Origin: CAZOEL01 sp964578835
GTDB lineage: Bacteria > Desulfobacterota > Syntrophobacteria > Syntrophobacterales > Syntrophobacteraceae
Length of the DNA: 64,000 nucleotides
NCBI GenBank assembly: GCA_964578835.1
Contig: CAZOEL010000006.1
Coordinates: 1-64,000, forward strand
Reading direction: 5' to 3'
Part shown: positions 26,543 to 35,450 of the stretch, one piece after another
Layout: each line of letters starts with the position of its first letter
Position numbering within the stretch: position 1 is the stretch's first letter
Position numbers and translations under genes: made by a program
The notes under the pieces: model-generated
Told to the model about the DNA's origin: nothing
The model's input: the letters and a program-made list of their open reading frames with translations, nothing else
The model's database searches: none

Positions 26543-27246
26543 TGCTCAAAGTAGACGAGATCCACACCTATTACGGACTCAGCCACATCCTCTCCGCAGT
26601 ATCGCTCACAGTGGCGAAGGGAGAAATCGTCTGCCTGTTGGGACGAAACGGAGCGGGAAAGACCACCACCATGCGCAGCATCATGGGCCTTACACCCCCG
26701 AAGAAAGGCTCCATATTCTTCAAAGACAAGCCTCTCACAGGAAAAAAGCCTTTTCAGATCGCAAGGATGGGAATTGGATTCGTTCCTGACAACCGAGTGG
26801 TCTTTGCCGACTTGACCGTAGAAGAAAACCTGGAGATATCGGAACGCAGCCATGACGGAAAAACCGTTTGGGACAGGAAAACCGTCTTTGAGCTCTTCCC
26901 GCCTCTCAAGGCGATTGCAACCCGCAAAGCTGGGTTTCTGAGCGGAGGCGAGCAGCAAATGCTGACCATAGCCAGAGCCCTTGTGACGAACCCTGAGCTT
27001 CTGCTTCTCGATGAGCCGACCGAGGGGCTGGCGCCTTTGTTTGTCGGGATGCTCGAGGAGAGAATCCGAGAGCTCAAGCACCGGGGACTCACTGTGCTGC
27101 TTTCCGAACAAAACCAGAAGGTTGCGCTCGGTTTGAGCGATCGAGCCTATATCATCGACAATGGCGTTGTCCGCTACCACGGCTCAATCGCGGAGCTTTG
27201 CGAAAACGATGCTGTTTGCAAGAAATATCTACTCGTTGGACATTAA
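26542..27246 (+). CDS. livF: Liv-type ABC transporter ATP-binding protein (LivF family)
   Basis: A 234-residue ATPase with Walker A GRNGAGKTT (about residues 34-42), signature LSGGEQQMLTIARAL, Walker B LLLLDEPTEGLAP and switch region LLSEQN, the Gln-Asn form usual in LivF. The ATG overlaps the livG stop, indicating coupled translation. It forms the asymmetric ATPase pair with LivG. The lutA-like gene follows 52 nt later on the same strand. Confidence 0.93.
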   Translation: MLKVDEIHTYYGLSHILSAVSLTVAKGEIVCLLGRNGAGKTTTMRSIMGLTPPKKGSIFFKDKPLTGKKPFQIARMGIGFVPDNRVVFADLTVEENLEISERSHDGKTVWDRKTVFELFPPLKAIATRKAGFLSGGEQQMLTIARALVTNPELLLLDEPTEGLAPLFVGMLEERIRELKHRGLTVLLSEQNQKVALGLSDRAYIIDNGVVRYHGSIAELCENDAVCKKYLLVGH

Positions 27247-27298
27247 CCGAAGGATGCCGGAACCGGACGTCCTTCCGATAAAAGGCTAAACGTTCTCA

Positions 27299-28048
27299 AT
27301 GCGCGTTTCATTCTTCCTCACCTGCACGGCGGATCTTTTGCACTCATCCGCCGCCCGCGCCTGCGTCAACGTGCTCGAAGCATTCGGCGTGGAAGTGGAT
27401 TTCCCGCAAAGCCAGACCTGTTGCGGACAACCCTGGATAAATTCCGGAAACATTTCCGGAGCCCAGCGACTCGCCCGTCATTTTCTCGATGTGTTCGAAT
27501 CGGCTGACGCTATCGTGGCCCCAAGCTCCTCCTGCGTCGACACGGTGCGAAACCATTACTCGGACCTTTTTGCCTCGTCGTCCGGTTTTAGGGATCGCAT
27601 GACGGCTCTCGGGAAAAAGACCTACGAATTTTGCGAATACCTCCACAAGGTAGTCGGAATCCGGGATTTCCCCGCACACCCCCACCCTCTGCGCACCACT
27701 TATCATTCGAGCTGCAAGACGTTGCGCGGCTTGGGACTGCGCGGCGCGGCCGAGCACTACCTTACGGAAATGCTTGGCGAGGCGTTTGTTCCCCTTCCCC
27801 AAAGCGAAACCTGCTGCGGATTCGGCGGAAGCTTCAGCGTAAAGCTTCCAGAGATTTCAGGAAAGCTTATGGCCGATAAATTGCGGAACATCGAACAAAC
27901 GAAAGCATCTGTCGTGACCTCCCTCGATTTGGGCTGCCTCACGCACCTCTCCGGAGGCGCTGGGCGGAGCGGTCTCAGTCAGCTCCGCTTCGTCCATCTT
28001 GCCGAGCTCATGGCCGAAGCGCTCGCAGGAGGGAGCTCCCCACGATGA
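27299..28048 (+). CDS. lutA: Lactate utilization protein LutA (LldE), CCG-domain Fe-S protein
   Basis: A 249-residue protein with two CCG domains: TCCGQPW (about residues 40-46) and ETCCGFGGSFSV (about 170-181), each preceded by its partner cysteine (FLTCTADLLH; YHSSCKTLRG). LutABC together oxidise L-lactate to pyruvate in many bacteria lacking a flavin L-LDH. LutA and LutB handle electrons through Fe-S centres. The ATG overlaps no upstream gene and has a weak ribosome site, suggesting translation from a long liv-lut transcript. Its stop overlaps the lutB start (ATGA). Confidence 0.92.
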   Translation: MRVSFFLTCTADLLHSSAARACVNVLEAFGVEVDFPQSQTCCGQPWINSGNISGAQRLARHFLDVFESADAIVAPSSSCVDTVRNHYSDLFASSSGFRDRMTALGKKTYEFCEYLHKVVGIRDFPAHPHPLRTTYHSSCKTLRGLGLRGAAEHYLTEMLGEAFVPLPQSETCCGFGGSFSVKLPEISGKLMADKLRNIEQTKASVVTSLDLGCLTHLSGGAGRSGLSQLRFVHLAELMAEALAGGSSPR

Positions 28049-29442
28049 AACATCACGATTTTCGAAGTGCGGCGTCCAAAGCCCTCGGCGACAAACAGCT
28101 CACCGCCGCCACCCAAATGACGGCGGATCTCCTTTTTGCGCGGAGGAGCGAAGCCGTTTCAGCCTACCCCGAATTCGAAGCGCTCCGAGATTGGGGACGG
28201 AGCCGAAAGCTGGAAGTCTCCGGCAGACTTGACTTTTACTTGCAGACGTTTGCGGCAAATGCCGAGAAAGCCGGAGCATCCGTACATATCGCCCGAGATG
28301 GACGGGAAGCGGCGCAGATGGTGACGCGCATCGCTCTCGAGCGAGGCGTCGTATCCGCAGTCAAGTCGAAGTCCATGACGACCGAAGAGATCGGCCTCAA
28401 CGAGGTCTTGTCGGAGGCGGGCATCGAAGTCACAGAAACGGATCTCGGGGAGCTCATCATTCAGCTTGCCGAAGAGAAACCGTCCCACATCCTTGCTCCC
28501 GCGATCCACAAAAGCAGGGCCGAGGTAGCCGACCTATTCGAGAGAGCCTTGGGCGCTCCACCCAATCTGGATGTGCAGGGGCTCGTTCTTTGCGCCCGGA
28601 ACGCTCTCAGGCGGCGCTTTCTCAACGCCGGCATGGGTATCACCGGCGGCAACTTCGCCATTGCGGATACCGGCTCCATTGTGCTTGTAACCAACGAGGG
28701 CAACGGACGAATGACCACCACGCTGCCCGCTGCTCACGTCGCAGTTGTTGGAATCGATAAATTAATCCCGAAGCTTGAGGATCTTCCCGGTTTTCTCACT
28801 CTGCTAACGCGCTCGGCAAGCGGCCAGACCGTTTCCAGTTACGTTTCCATGATCACTGGCCCGAGGAAGCCCGGTGAAGAGGAAGGCCCGAAAGAGCTTC
28901 ACCTAGTCCTTCTCGATAATGGCCGCTCGAAGCTCGCGAACGGACCCTTTCGCGAGATGCTCCACTGTCTCCATTGCGGTTCCTGTCTCAACGTCTGCCC
29001 GGTCTATCGCACGGTTGGAGGACACGCCTACGGATCGGCATATCCGGGTCCCATGGGAGATGTGATCTCCCCTCTCCTGCTCGGGATGACCGCCTATTCC
29101 GATCTGCCCGACGCCTGCACGCTCTGCGGCCGATGTTCTGAGGTTTGCCCGGTCCGCATACCGCTTCCCGACTTTCATAGGAAGCTTAGGGCCCTCCGAG
29201 GGCAAAAAAACTCCTCTGCAGCGGAAGCAATGGCGGCGGCAACCGCTCTTCCCGCAACTTACCGGATCGGAGTCACTCTTTTGCGCAAGCTACTCGAAAA
29301 TCCCACCGGCTTTTTCTCCCGGAAGATTCTGGAGGACCATCTCGCCGGCTGGACCTCTTGTCGGGAGCTTCCCAGGCCCGATGATGGACAGGACATGAGC
29401 TTCCGTTCCTGGTGGAATAAGAGAAAGAAGGTTTCTCCGTGA
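28045..29442 (+). CDS. lutB: Lactate utilization protein LutB
   Basis: A 465-residue iron-sulfur protein. The N-terminal half is the LUD domain (KSMTTEEIGLNEVL, NFAIADTGSIVLVTNEGN). Two ferredoxin motifs follow, beginning at Cys308 (CLHCGSCLNVCP) and Cys358 (CTLCGRCSEVCP). The C-terminus is a DUF3390-like tail. Translation is coupled to lutA through ATGA, and to lutC through a GTGA overlap. In LutABC it links lactate oxidation to the electron-transport chain. Confidence 0.94.
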   Translation: MKHHDFRSAASKALGDKQLTAATQMTADLLFARRSEAVSAYPEFEALRDWGRSRKLEVSGRLDFYLQTFAANAEKAGASVHIARDGREAAQMVTRIALERGVVSAVKSKSMTTEEIGLNEVLSEAGIEVTETDLGELIIQLAEEKPSHILAPAIHKSRAEVADLFERALGAPPNLDVQGLVLCARNALRRRFLNAGMGITGGNFAIADTGSIVLVTNEGNGRMTTTLPAAHVAVVGIDKLIPKLEDLPGFLTLLTRSASGQTVSSYVSMITGPRKPGEEEGPKELHLVLLDNGRSKLANGPFREMLHCLHCGSCLNVCPVYRTVGGHAYGSAYPGPMGDVISPLLLGMTAYSDLPDACTLCGRCSEVCPVRIPLPDFHRKLRALRGQKNSSAAEAMAAATALPATYRIGVTLLRKLLENPTGFFSRKILEDHLAGWTSCRELPRPDDGQDMSFRSWWNKRKKVSP

Positions 29443-30020
29443 ATTCTTGTTTGGATCGATACGTTTCAAGAGCTGCGGCAGCCGGCGTAGAGGTGGAGAT
29501 TATAGCTCCGATGAGCCTCTCCGGCCGTCTTGGGGCGCTGCTTTCCGAATGCGGCGCGTCTTCAGCGCAAGCAGAGCGAGTCGCTGCATTGCCCGCAACC
29601 GGATGGCCACAAACGCTCCGAGAAGAGGTGGCGTCGACTCTCGAATGGGCGGGCTTTCAGGTCGAGTCGCCTCTGAAGACTTCCGACGGGTTCATCTGGA
29701 GGCGGAAAGAGCTTGCCAAGGCGGTTTTGGGCATTACTTTCTGCGAGCTCTTTCTTGCCGAAACCGGAAGCCTTCTTCTTGCTGCAGGCCTTGGCGCAGG
29801 GACTCTCGCCTCTCTCATGCCGGAGATTCATCTGGCGCTAAGCCGCTCCGATGGATGCCGACAGAACCTTTCCGAATATCTCAGCCATCTTTCAGGCGCC
29901 CTCCCATCGCGCCTCACTCTTGTCACCGGACCGAGCCGCACCGGCGACATAGAGCTATCCATGACCAAGGGCGTGCACGGTCCCAAAAGAGTGCTCCATT
30001 GGATTCTCACGAGTTTTTGA
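29439..30020 (+). CDS. lutC: Lactate utilization protein LutC (LUD domain)
   Basis: A 193-residue LUD-domain protein starting at GTG 29439 inside the lutB stop. The segment ITFCELFLAETGSLLLAAGLG corresponds to the conserved AETGT loop, and GPSRTGDIELSMTKGVHGPK is the C-terminal LUD signature (GPSRTADIE). It completes the Lut complex. Nothing follows on this strand for 537 bp, so the operon probably ends here. Confidence 0.93.
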   Translation: MNSCLDRYVSRAAAAGVEVEIIAPMSLSGRLGALLSECGASSAQAERVAALPATGWPQTLREEVASTLEWAGFQVESPLKTSDGFIWRRKELAKAVLGITFCELFLAETGSLLLAAGLGAGTLASLMPEIHLALSRSDGCRQNLSEYLSHLSGALPSRLTLVTGPSRTGDIELSMTKGVHGPKRVLHWILTSF

Positions 30021-30557
30021 TGAACCGCCGACCAGCCACCATCCCGTCTCGCAATCTTCTTTCCCGTTATGCGCGGGGAAGGGATGACTCAGTTCATTTT
30101 AAGCTGCCTAACTGATTAAAGGCGCCGCCTCTCCCCACCAGCAAAGCCGATGTCTCTCGGCAATCCAACACTTTCTGTTGACAACCAAAACGTTTTACAT
30201 TATTGGGTGTTGTGTTGATTTTGACATAATCATAAAATCAGTTTTCACCTTATCGTAAACCCTTATCCCAGGCGCTATAGTATGCCTAAAAGGGAAGCTG
30301 CGTCCAAGAGGAGGGCTCGTTGCGCATGACGCTGCAGGTTTGTTTTTCAGCTCTGGTTCCCAATAAGTCATTCCTGATATATATCAATCAATACATAAAA
30401 TCGCCTGCCTCAGGCTGCGCGCAGCGCCCCTTGTCCCCGCCGGAATGCGCCCTCAAGCTCCGTTTGCTCTAGAGCAATGTTGCCCATGTCGCTTCTTGTC
30501 GAATTACAAACGCCTGCGCTCATCATCCTTTACGACCGCAAACGAGGACGGTTCCCT
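30021..30557. other. Intergenic region before the porin gene
   Basis: This AT-rich 537-bp gap has two TTGACA hexamers (30178-30183 and 30221-30226). The first has TATTGG at 17 bp (30201-30206) and is a possible promoter; the second has only TATCGT at 24 bp. An in-frame ATG at 30477 upstream of the porin is judged not to be the start. No other gene is seen. Confidence 0.45.
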
Positions 30558-32180
30558 GTGAAAACAAAGGTCGCCAGTTTTGCTGCTATTCTTCTGCCTG
30601 TTTGCCTTCTCTGCTCATCTGCCGTCCTGGCTCAAACGGAGACCGGCGCAATGGGAGAGCTTCTTCAACTGCTTAAAGACAAAGCCGTTATAAGCCCTCA
30701 GGAAGTCGCGAGAATCAATGAGGCTCTGGCCAAAGACCACGAAACATTGGCCAGGAAATGGAGGGAGCTGGAAGCCAGGGAGGAAGCCCTTTCAGAGCGC
30801 GAAGCCAAGTTAAACGACAGGGAATCGTCACTTTCCCATCAGCGAGCCCATACTGTCACCGGTGAGGCGACTGAGCCATCCTCAACAACTCATCCTTCCG
30901 ACAACTCGCAACGAGAAGCGCCAGCCAAGGGAGTAGACCTCGCCTTTTCTAAGGATAGCAAGGCCAAAGGCATTCCCCTGGAGGCATCCTATGACAACGG
31001 GTTCAGCCTCAGCACGCCCGATAAAGATTTGTCCCTTCGCATTGGGGGCCTCCTCCAGACAGATTACCGTTCCTTCTTCTACGACAGTGAAGACCCCAAC
31101 AAGGACAAGTTCGATATGCGTCGAGTGCGGCTGCTTCTGGCCGGCAACATCACAGATCGCTTCGATTACAAGTTCGAATATGAATTTCAAGGCGCCGCAA
31201 GCAGAAACCTCCTCGACGCCTACGGAGACATACACTTGCTGCCTCAAGCATCCTTCCGCGTCGGGCAATTCAAGGAGCCCTTCGGTCTGGAGCAGAGCAC
31301 AAAGGACAAGGATTTGTTTTTCGCCGAGCGGTCAATGGGATTTTACCTAACTCCCCAGAGAGACCTGGGTGTGATGGCGCACGCATCCCTTTGGGACGAG
31401 CGCGTGAATTATGCGGTCGGGGTTTTCAACGGGGACGGACTCGATGACAGCATAGGCGGCGACGTCGATGACCTCGAATCCACCGTCCGAGTCACGCTCT
31501 CTCCTTTCAAAGGGCTGGGTCAAACCGCATTGAAGGATCTCCAGCTCGGCGGTTCTGTCAGTTATGCCCCTGCAGACCGCAACAACGTGGATGTGCATGT
31601 CAAGACGACCGGCCTCACCTCTTTCTTCGACGTTTCTTCATCGGCCAAATTCAACGTCATCCAGGACGTGAGGGATCGGCTGCGCTTTGGGGCGGAATTG
31701 GGCTGGGCCTACGGTCCCTTTGCCCTCATGGGAGAGTATTTCAACCTGCAGTTCAACGATATCGAAACAAGCACGAGCATATTCGATACGGAGATCCAGG
31801 ACTACTACATCGCATTGCTCTGGATGGCTACCGGAGAAAAGCCGTCTTTTAAGGACGGGGTGCTTCAACCCATCAAGCTATCGCGGAGCTTATGGGAGGG
31901 AGGCTGGGGAGGTTTGGGCTTTGGGGCTCGCTACGACCACTTCTTGGCCGACGATGACGCCTACGACAATTTGATCACTGCCGGCGTTTCCGTGAGGGAA
32001 GCCACAGCATACAGCGTTGCCGCAAACTGGTTTCTTTCCGCTTATGTCCGCCTGATTCTGGACTACACACGGACTGAATTCGACCGACCATTGATTGTTG
32101 GACGCGATTCCACGAAGGGGACAGCCCTCGAAAGCGACGTGGAGGACGTCATCACGGCGCGGTTCCAGATGGGGTTTTAG
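30558..32180 (+). CDS. OprP/OprO-like outer-membrane porin with N-terminal coiled coil
   Basis: I place the start at GTG 30558, which has a GAGGA site 9 nt upstream and opens a normal signal peptide (VKTKVASFAAILLPV..., cleaved after VLA). The ATG at 30477 would bury the signal. The 540-residue product has a helical/coiled-coil region (LARKWRELEAREEALSEREA, about residues 65-110), a Ser/Thr-rich linker, then a phosphate-selective porin O/P-type beta-barrel (LRIGGLLQTDYRSFFYD, FRVGQFKEPFGLEQ, ending in ARFQMGF with terminal Phe). Such porins are trimeric channels for anions or other small solutes; the coiled coil could reach through the periplasm. It lies 89 bp upstream of an exported di-haem protein. 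Confidence 0.88.
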   Translation: MKTKVASFAAILLPVCLLCSSAVLAQTETGAMGELLQLLKDKAVISPQEVARINEALAKDHETLARKWRELEAREEALSEREAKLNDRESSLSHQRAHTVTGEATEPSSTTHPSDNSQREAPAKGVDLAFSKDSKAKGIPLEASYDNGFSLSTPDKDLSLRIGGLLQTDYRSFFYDSEDPNKDKFDMRRVRLLLAGNITDRFDYKFEYEFQGAASRNLLDAYGDIHLLPQASFRVGQFKEPFGLEQSTKDKDLFFAERSMGFYLTPQRDLGVMAHASLWDERVNYAVGVFNGDGLDDSIGGDVDDLESTVRVTLSPFKGLGQTALKDLQLGGSVSYAPADRNNVDVHVKTTGLTSFFDVSSSAKFNVIQDVRDRLRFGAELGWAYGPFALMGEYFNLQFNDIETSTSIFDTEIQDYYIALLWMATGEKPSFKDGVLQPIKLSRSLWEGGWGGLGFGARYDHFLADDDAYDNLITAGVSVREATAYSVAANWFLSAYVRLILDYTRTEFDRPLIVGRDSTKGTALESDVEDVITARFQMGF

Positions 32181-32269
32181 CTTTGCGTTTCTGATGAGTT
32201 AGGGCCGGGGTAAATCCTATCCCGGCATGTGGGGATGAACCGTAATAGATAATGAAGAAGGAGAGAGTG

Positions 32270-33715
32270 ATGAAGAAAAGAATGGCGGTTTTATTGGCAT
32301 TGACGCTCCCCATCCTGCTGGCTTCAGCAGCAATGGCGGCATACCATCATGAGGGAGAGAAAGACTCTCCCAATTTCGTCGCGGCATACCCGTTGAAGGC
32401 TGGAACGAAGCTCGATCAATGTTCCCTTTGCCACAGCGGGGGTAAGAACGAAAAGAACGTAGAGATGGGAAGCTGCCAGTGGTGCCATTACAAGTACGGC
32501 TATGACGGCTCCGGCGACATCAAGGCGACATTGAACGCTTACGGAACCCACTACCTCGATAACGGAAGAAGCAAGACAGCTCTTCAAACCATAGAGCAGT
32601 TTGACTCCGACGGCGATGGATACTCCAATATCGTGGAGATCAATGCTCTGAGATATCCCGGCAGCGCCGCTGACGACCCGTCGAAAGTGTCCGCGCCGTT
32701 TCAAGTATTCACGAAAGCTCAACTAGAAGCCCTGCCTCAGCACAAACAGTTCATGTTGATGAACACCAGTCGGTCGGGAGACTTCTATGCAGAATACTCC
32801 GGCGTAACCGTGCAGACATTGCTCGAAACCGCAGGCGTTTCCCCTTCCGCAACCGGCATTACGGTATTTTCTCCGGACGGCTTCTCCAACAACCATCCTC
32901 TGCAGGAAGATACGACCTCTCCGAGCCTTTATCACGTTTATGGAGTCTATCCCGCGGCCGCCTACCAGTATAATCTCCAAGCCGACACTGCACAAAATCA
33001 GGTAGACGGATGGTGCGACTACAGCGCACCCTCGTGTGCGGGCTACAAACACAACGACTCCATCGTGAACAGCGGTGGTCTGCGGTTGCTTCTTGCTTTC
33101 AAGCGCGAAGGAACAGATCTGGAGAAAGGTCTTTTGACCTCGGAAAACAAACTCGACGGTGAAGGACCCTTTCGGGTCGTTCCACCACAAAAGGTCCCAT
33201 GCCCTCCGGATCAATCCAGCAAGGCAGCCAATCAGAGCGTCGTTTGGCCGTACAAGTCCGACTGGGATCACAACGCCGGCTTCTCCTCCCGTACTGTGAC
33301 CATGATCCGCGTTGAACCTTTGCCTGAAGGCGCCACTGATATCGATATCCTGGAAGCCGGCTGGAACTATGTCGATACGAATCAAATCCTTGTCTACGGA
33401 GCCATCGACCCGTCTCCAACGGCAGCGCTTAAGCTCGCGGAACTGACCGAAACGATCAAGGCGCTTCCGCTAACAGATATAAAGAAAGCGAAAAAATCGC
33501 GTCTCGCAGCCAAGGTCAAGCAGGCAATCAAGAAGGCTCAAAAAGGAGACATGGAAAAAGCAATCAAGATCCTCAACACTCAGGTATTGAATAGAACCGA
33601 CGGGTGCATCGTTGGAGCCAGCCCCGATAAGACCGATTGGATCGTAAACAGCGATACCCAGAAATCGATTTACTGGTCCGTTCACGACATTATTTCCCTT
33701 CTCCAGCTGCAATAG
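32270..33715 (+). CDS. Exported di-haem c-type protein with molybdopterin-oxidoreductase-like core
   Basis: The 481-residue product starts at ATG 32270, just after AAGGAGAG; the upstream ATG 32252 has no ribosome site. A signal peptide ends near AMA-AYHH. Two CxxCH haem motifs (CSLCH, residues 51-55; CQWCH, 69-73) are followed by an EF-hand-like DSDGDGYSN loop. A central region (VTVQTLLETAGVSPSATGITVFSPDGF, later EGPFRVVPPQ) resembles the sulfite-oxidase/molybdopterin-binding fold used as a non-catalytic module in multi-domain cytochromes. The C-terminus has Lys-rich helices like a FIMAH domain (KVKQAIKKAQKGDMEKAIKI). A periplasmic electron-transfer role is likely; the partner is unknown, and the porin gene upstream is a candidate. 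Confidence 0.68.
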   Translation: MKKRMAVLLALTLPILLASAAMAAYHHEGEKDSPNFVAAYPLKAGTKLDQCSLCHSGGKNEKNVEMGSCQWCHYKYGYDGSGDIKATLNAYGTHYLDNGRSKTALQTIEQFDSDGDGYSNIVEINALRYPGSAADDPSKVSAPFQVFTKAQLEALPQHKQFMLMNTSRSGDFYAEYSGVTVQTLLETAGVSPSATGITVFSPDGFSNNHPLQEDTTSPSLYHVYGVYPAAAYQYNLQADTAQNQVDGWCDYSAPSCAGYKHNDSIVNSGGLRLLLAFKREGTDLEKGLLTSENKLDGEGPFRVVPPQKVPCPPDQSSKAANQSVVWPYKSDWDHNAGFSSRTVTMIRVEPLPEGATDIDILEAGWNYVDTNQILVYGAIDPSPTAALKLAELTETIKALPLTDIKKAKKSRLAAKVKQAIKKAQKGDMEKAIKILNTQVLNRTDGCIVGASPDKTDWIVNSDTQKSIYWSVHDIISLLQLQ

Positions 33716-33740
33716 TAAGCATCCCGCGGCGAAAGAGGGC

Positions 33741-33761
33741 GAAATCCCAGGCAGGGATTTC
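33741..33761 (+). terminator. Hairpin after the di-haem gene
   Basis: GAAATCCC (33741-33748) and GGGATTTC (33754-33761) form a perfect 8-bp stem with a 5-nt loop 25 nt after the stop. A C/T tract follows instead of a pure U run. Confidence 0.5.
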
Positions 33762-34004
33762 TCCCTCCCCCGCACCCCGATACTCCTGACCGGGAATATC
33801 ACACTCCATCAGAACAGTCGCCGTTTCCCTCCATCCTGATTCCCACCCAGTCATACGCAATGAATCCGGGAGGGCTCTCAGACAACGCCCAGGGCTCGTT
33901 TATACTCGCATCACACAGAAGATGCATTGTCTTTGACAGGGCAAGGTGTGTTATATTACCCATTAGGAAGCGTTACACATACATGAACCATGGAGAATGA
34001 CGAG

Positions 34005-34640
34005 ATGAGCAGCGATAAATGGGACTTCAATAAAGAGGCGGCCACATGGGACGCAAATCCCGGAAGAGTGAAGCTGGCGAACGACATCGCCGATTCAATA
34101 TTGGAAGAAGGGATTTTGACTCCTGAGATGGATGTGCTGGACTTCGGCTGCGGGACTGGTCTTGTAGCCCTGCGCTTACAGCCTTTCGCCCGCTCAATTA
34201 CCGGGGTGGATAGCTCCAGGGGGATGCTGAGCGTCCTGCGCTCGAAGATTGAGGACCAGAGGCTCGCCAATATAGAAGCCTGTTTTGTGGACCTCGAACA
34301 GGGAGACGATCTGGAAGGCGTCTACCATTTTATAGTCTCCGGAATGACCTTTCACCACATCAAGGAAATCGGAGCGCTTCTTGACAGATTCTACCGCATC
34401 TCTTCTCCCGGAGGTCATATTTGCATCGCGGATCTCGACCCGGATGAGGGACGCTTCCACAGCAACAACGATTCGGTGTTTCATAACGGGTTCGACCGCG
34501 CCGTGTTGCGAGAAGCCTTTACGCAGGCTGGATTCGTAGATATTCGGGACAAAACGGCGGCGACGATGATCAAGGAGATGCCCGAGGGCGGAACGCGCTC
34601 TTTTAGCATATTCCTTATGATAGGCAGGAAGAAATCTTGA
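34005..34640 (+). CDS. Class I SAM-dependent methyltransferase
   Basis: A 211-residue cytosolic methyltransferase (216 if the ATG at 33990 is used). I favour 34005 because GGAG lies 9 nt upstream. Motif I reads VLDFGCGTGLVALRL, motif II/acidic loop reads ITGVDSSRGML, and post-I AD/SG pocket residues follow. SPGGHICIADLDPDEG is the usual motif around strand 5. The acceptor substrate is unknown. It forms a short co-directional pair with the YciH-type gene, separated by an 8-bp hairpin. Confidence 0.85.
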   Translation: MSSDKWDFNKEAATWDANPGRVKLANDIADSILEEGILTPEMDVLDFGCGTGLVALRLQPFARSITGVDSSRGMLSVLRSKIEDQRLANIEACFVDLEQGDDLEGVYHFIVSGMTFHHIKEIGALLDRFYRISSPGGHICIADLDPDEGRFHSNNDSVFHNGFDRAVLREAFTQAGFVDIRDKTAATMIKEMPEGGTRSFSIFLMIGRKKS

Positions 34641-34658
34641 CGGGAAAAGGTTTTCATA

Positions 34659-34685
34659 GCTCAAGGTTTTCGGTCCTCCTTGAGC
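34659..34685 (+). terminator. Hairpin between methyltransferase and yciH-like genes
   Basis: GCTCAAGG (34659-34666) pairs with CCTTGAGC (34678-34685) across an 11-nt loop that contains TTTT. It may be an attenuating terminator before the next gene. Confidence 0.4.
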
Positions 34686-34721
34686 CGTTGAGCCGCCAAA
34701 GAAGGTCATGGAGAAGCATCG

Positions 34722-35069
34722 ATGCCCCAAGGTCTAGTCTATTCCACAGAACACGGTAGAATGTGCCCCGATTGTGGCAATCCCGTCGCAAGATGCGTCT
34801 GTCGCAAAGAGAAGCCTCTTCCTCCGTCCGACGGCGTCGTAAGAGTAGGAAGAGAGACGAAAGGCCGCAAAGGAAAAGGCGTGACGGTAATCACCGGAGC
34901 TCCTCTCGACGAAGCGGGTCTCAAAGAGCTTGCCAGGCAGCTCAAAGCAAAGTGCGGCGCGGGAGGCTCGGCAAAACAGGGCGCCATCGAAATTCAGGGC
35001 GATCATCGGGACATTTTGATTGAAGAACTGAAAAATCGAGGATGGACGGTTAAGCGCATCGGCGGTTGA
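34722..35069 (+). CDS. yciH: YciH/SUI1-family translation initiation factor-like protein
   Basis: A 115-residue protein with a C-terminal SUI1 (eIF1-like) domain (VTVITGAPLD...LARQLKAKCGAGGSAK, then QGDHRDILIEELKNRGW). The N-terminus carries a short Cys-rich group (CPDCGNPVARCVC) that may bind zinc. Bacterial YciH homologues affect start-codon selection and inhibit translation under stress. The ATG has GGAG at 9 nt. It ends a two-gene run and is convergent with a lipoprotein gene. Confidence 0.93.
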   Translation: MPQGLVYSTEHGRMCPDCGNPVARCVCRKEKPLPPSDGVVRVGRETKGRKGKGVTVITGAPLDEAGLKELARQLKAKCGAGGSAKQGAIEIQGDHRDILIEELKNRGWTVKRIGG

Positions 35070-35234
35070 TCTTCGAGCTTTTCTACGGGGTACGCACACT
35101 CCTTTTGGTTAATAATACTATAATGTGTATTACTCATTAAAATACGATACCTACCCCATTGGCTTAGTTGAAAGCATCCCTTATATTCCCCTCATAAGGC
35201 CTAATATACGGACTCACAAAGAGCCCTTTTACAG

Positions 35235-35297
35235 CTTTGGTTGGCGCGCATAAGGGCTGGGATACGCCACCCCAACCCTTATGCGCGCCAACCAAAG
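35235..35297. terminator. Large perfect hairpin between convergent genes
   Basis: Bases 35235-35256 and 35276-35297 are exact inverted complements (22 bp); after one mismatch the stem continues four more pairs (35258-35261 with 35271-35274), leaving a 9-nt loop. It sits between the convergent yciH-like and lipoprotein genes. It could be a bidirectional terminator, but the length and perfection also suit a REP/MITE-like mobile palindrome. Confidence 0.65.
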
Positions 35298-35450
35298 AAT
35301 TAGTCTACCAGAAACAAGAGCTCGGCATTCAGGCTTGAGACTGCCGGAATGACGGAGCGTGCTTCGAAGACATGCCCGGCATATTATTTATTGCGAGTTG
35401 CCTTGCCTGTCCAAAAGGGAAAAGAGTTTCCAAGTAAGGCTAAAGGAAGC

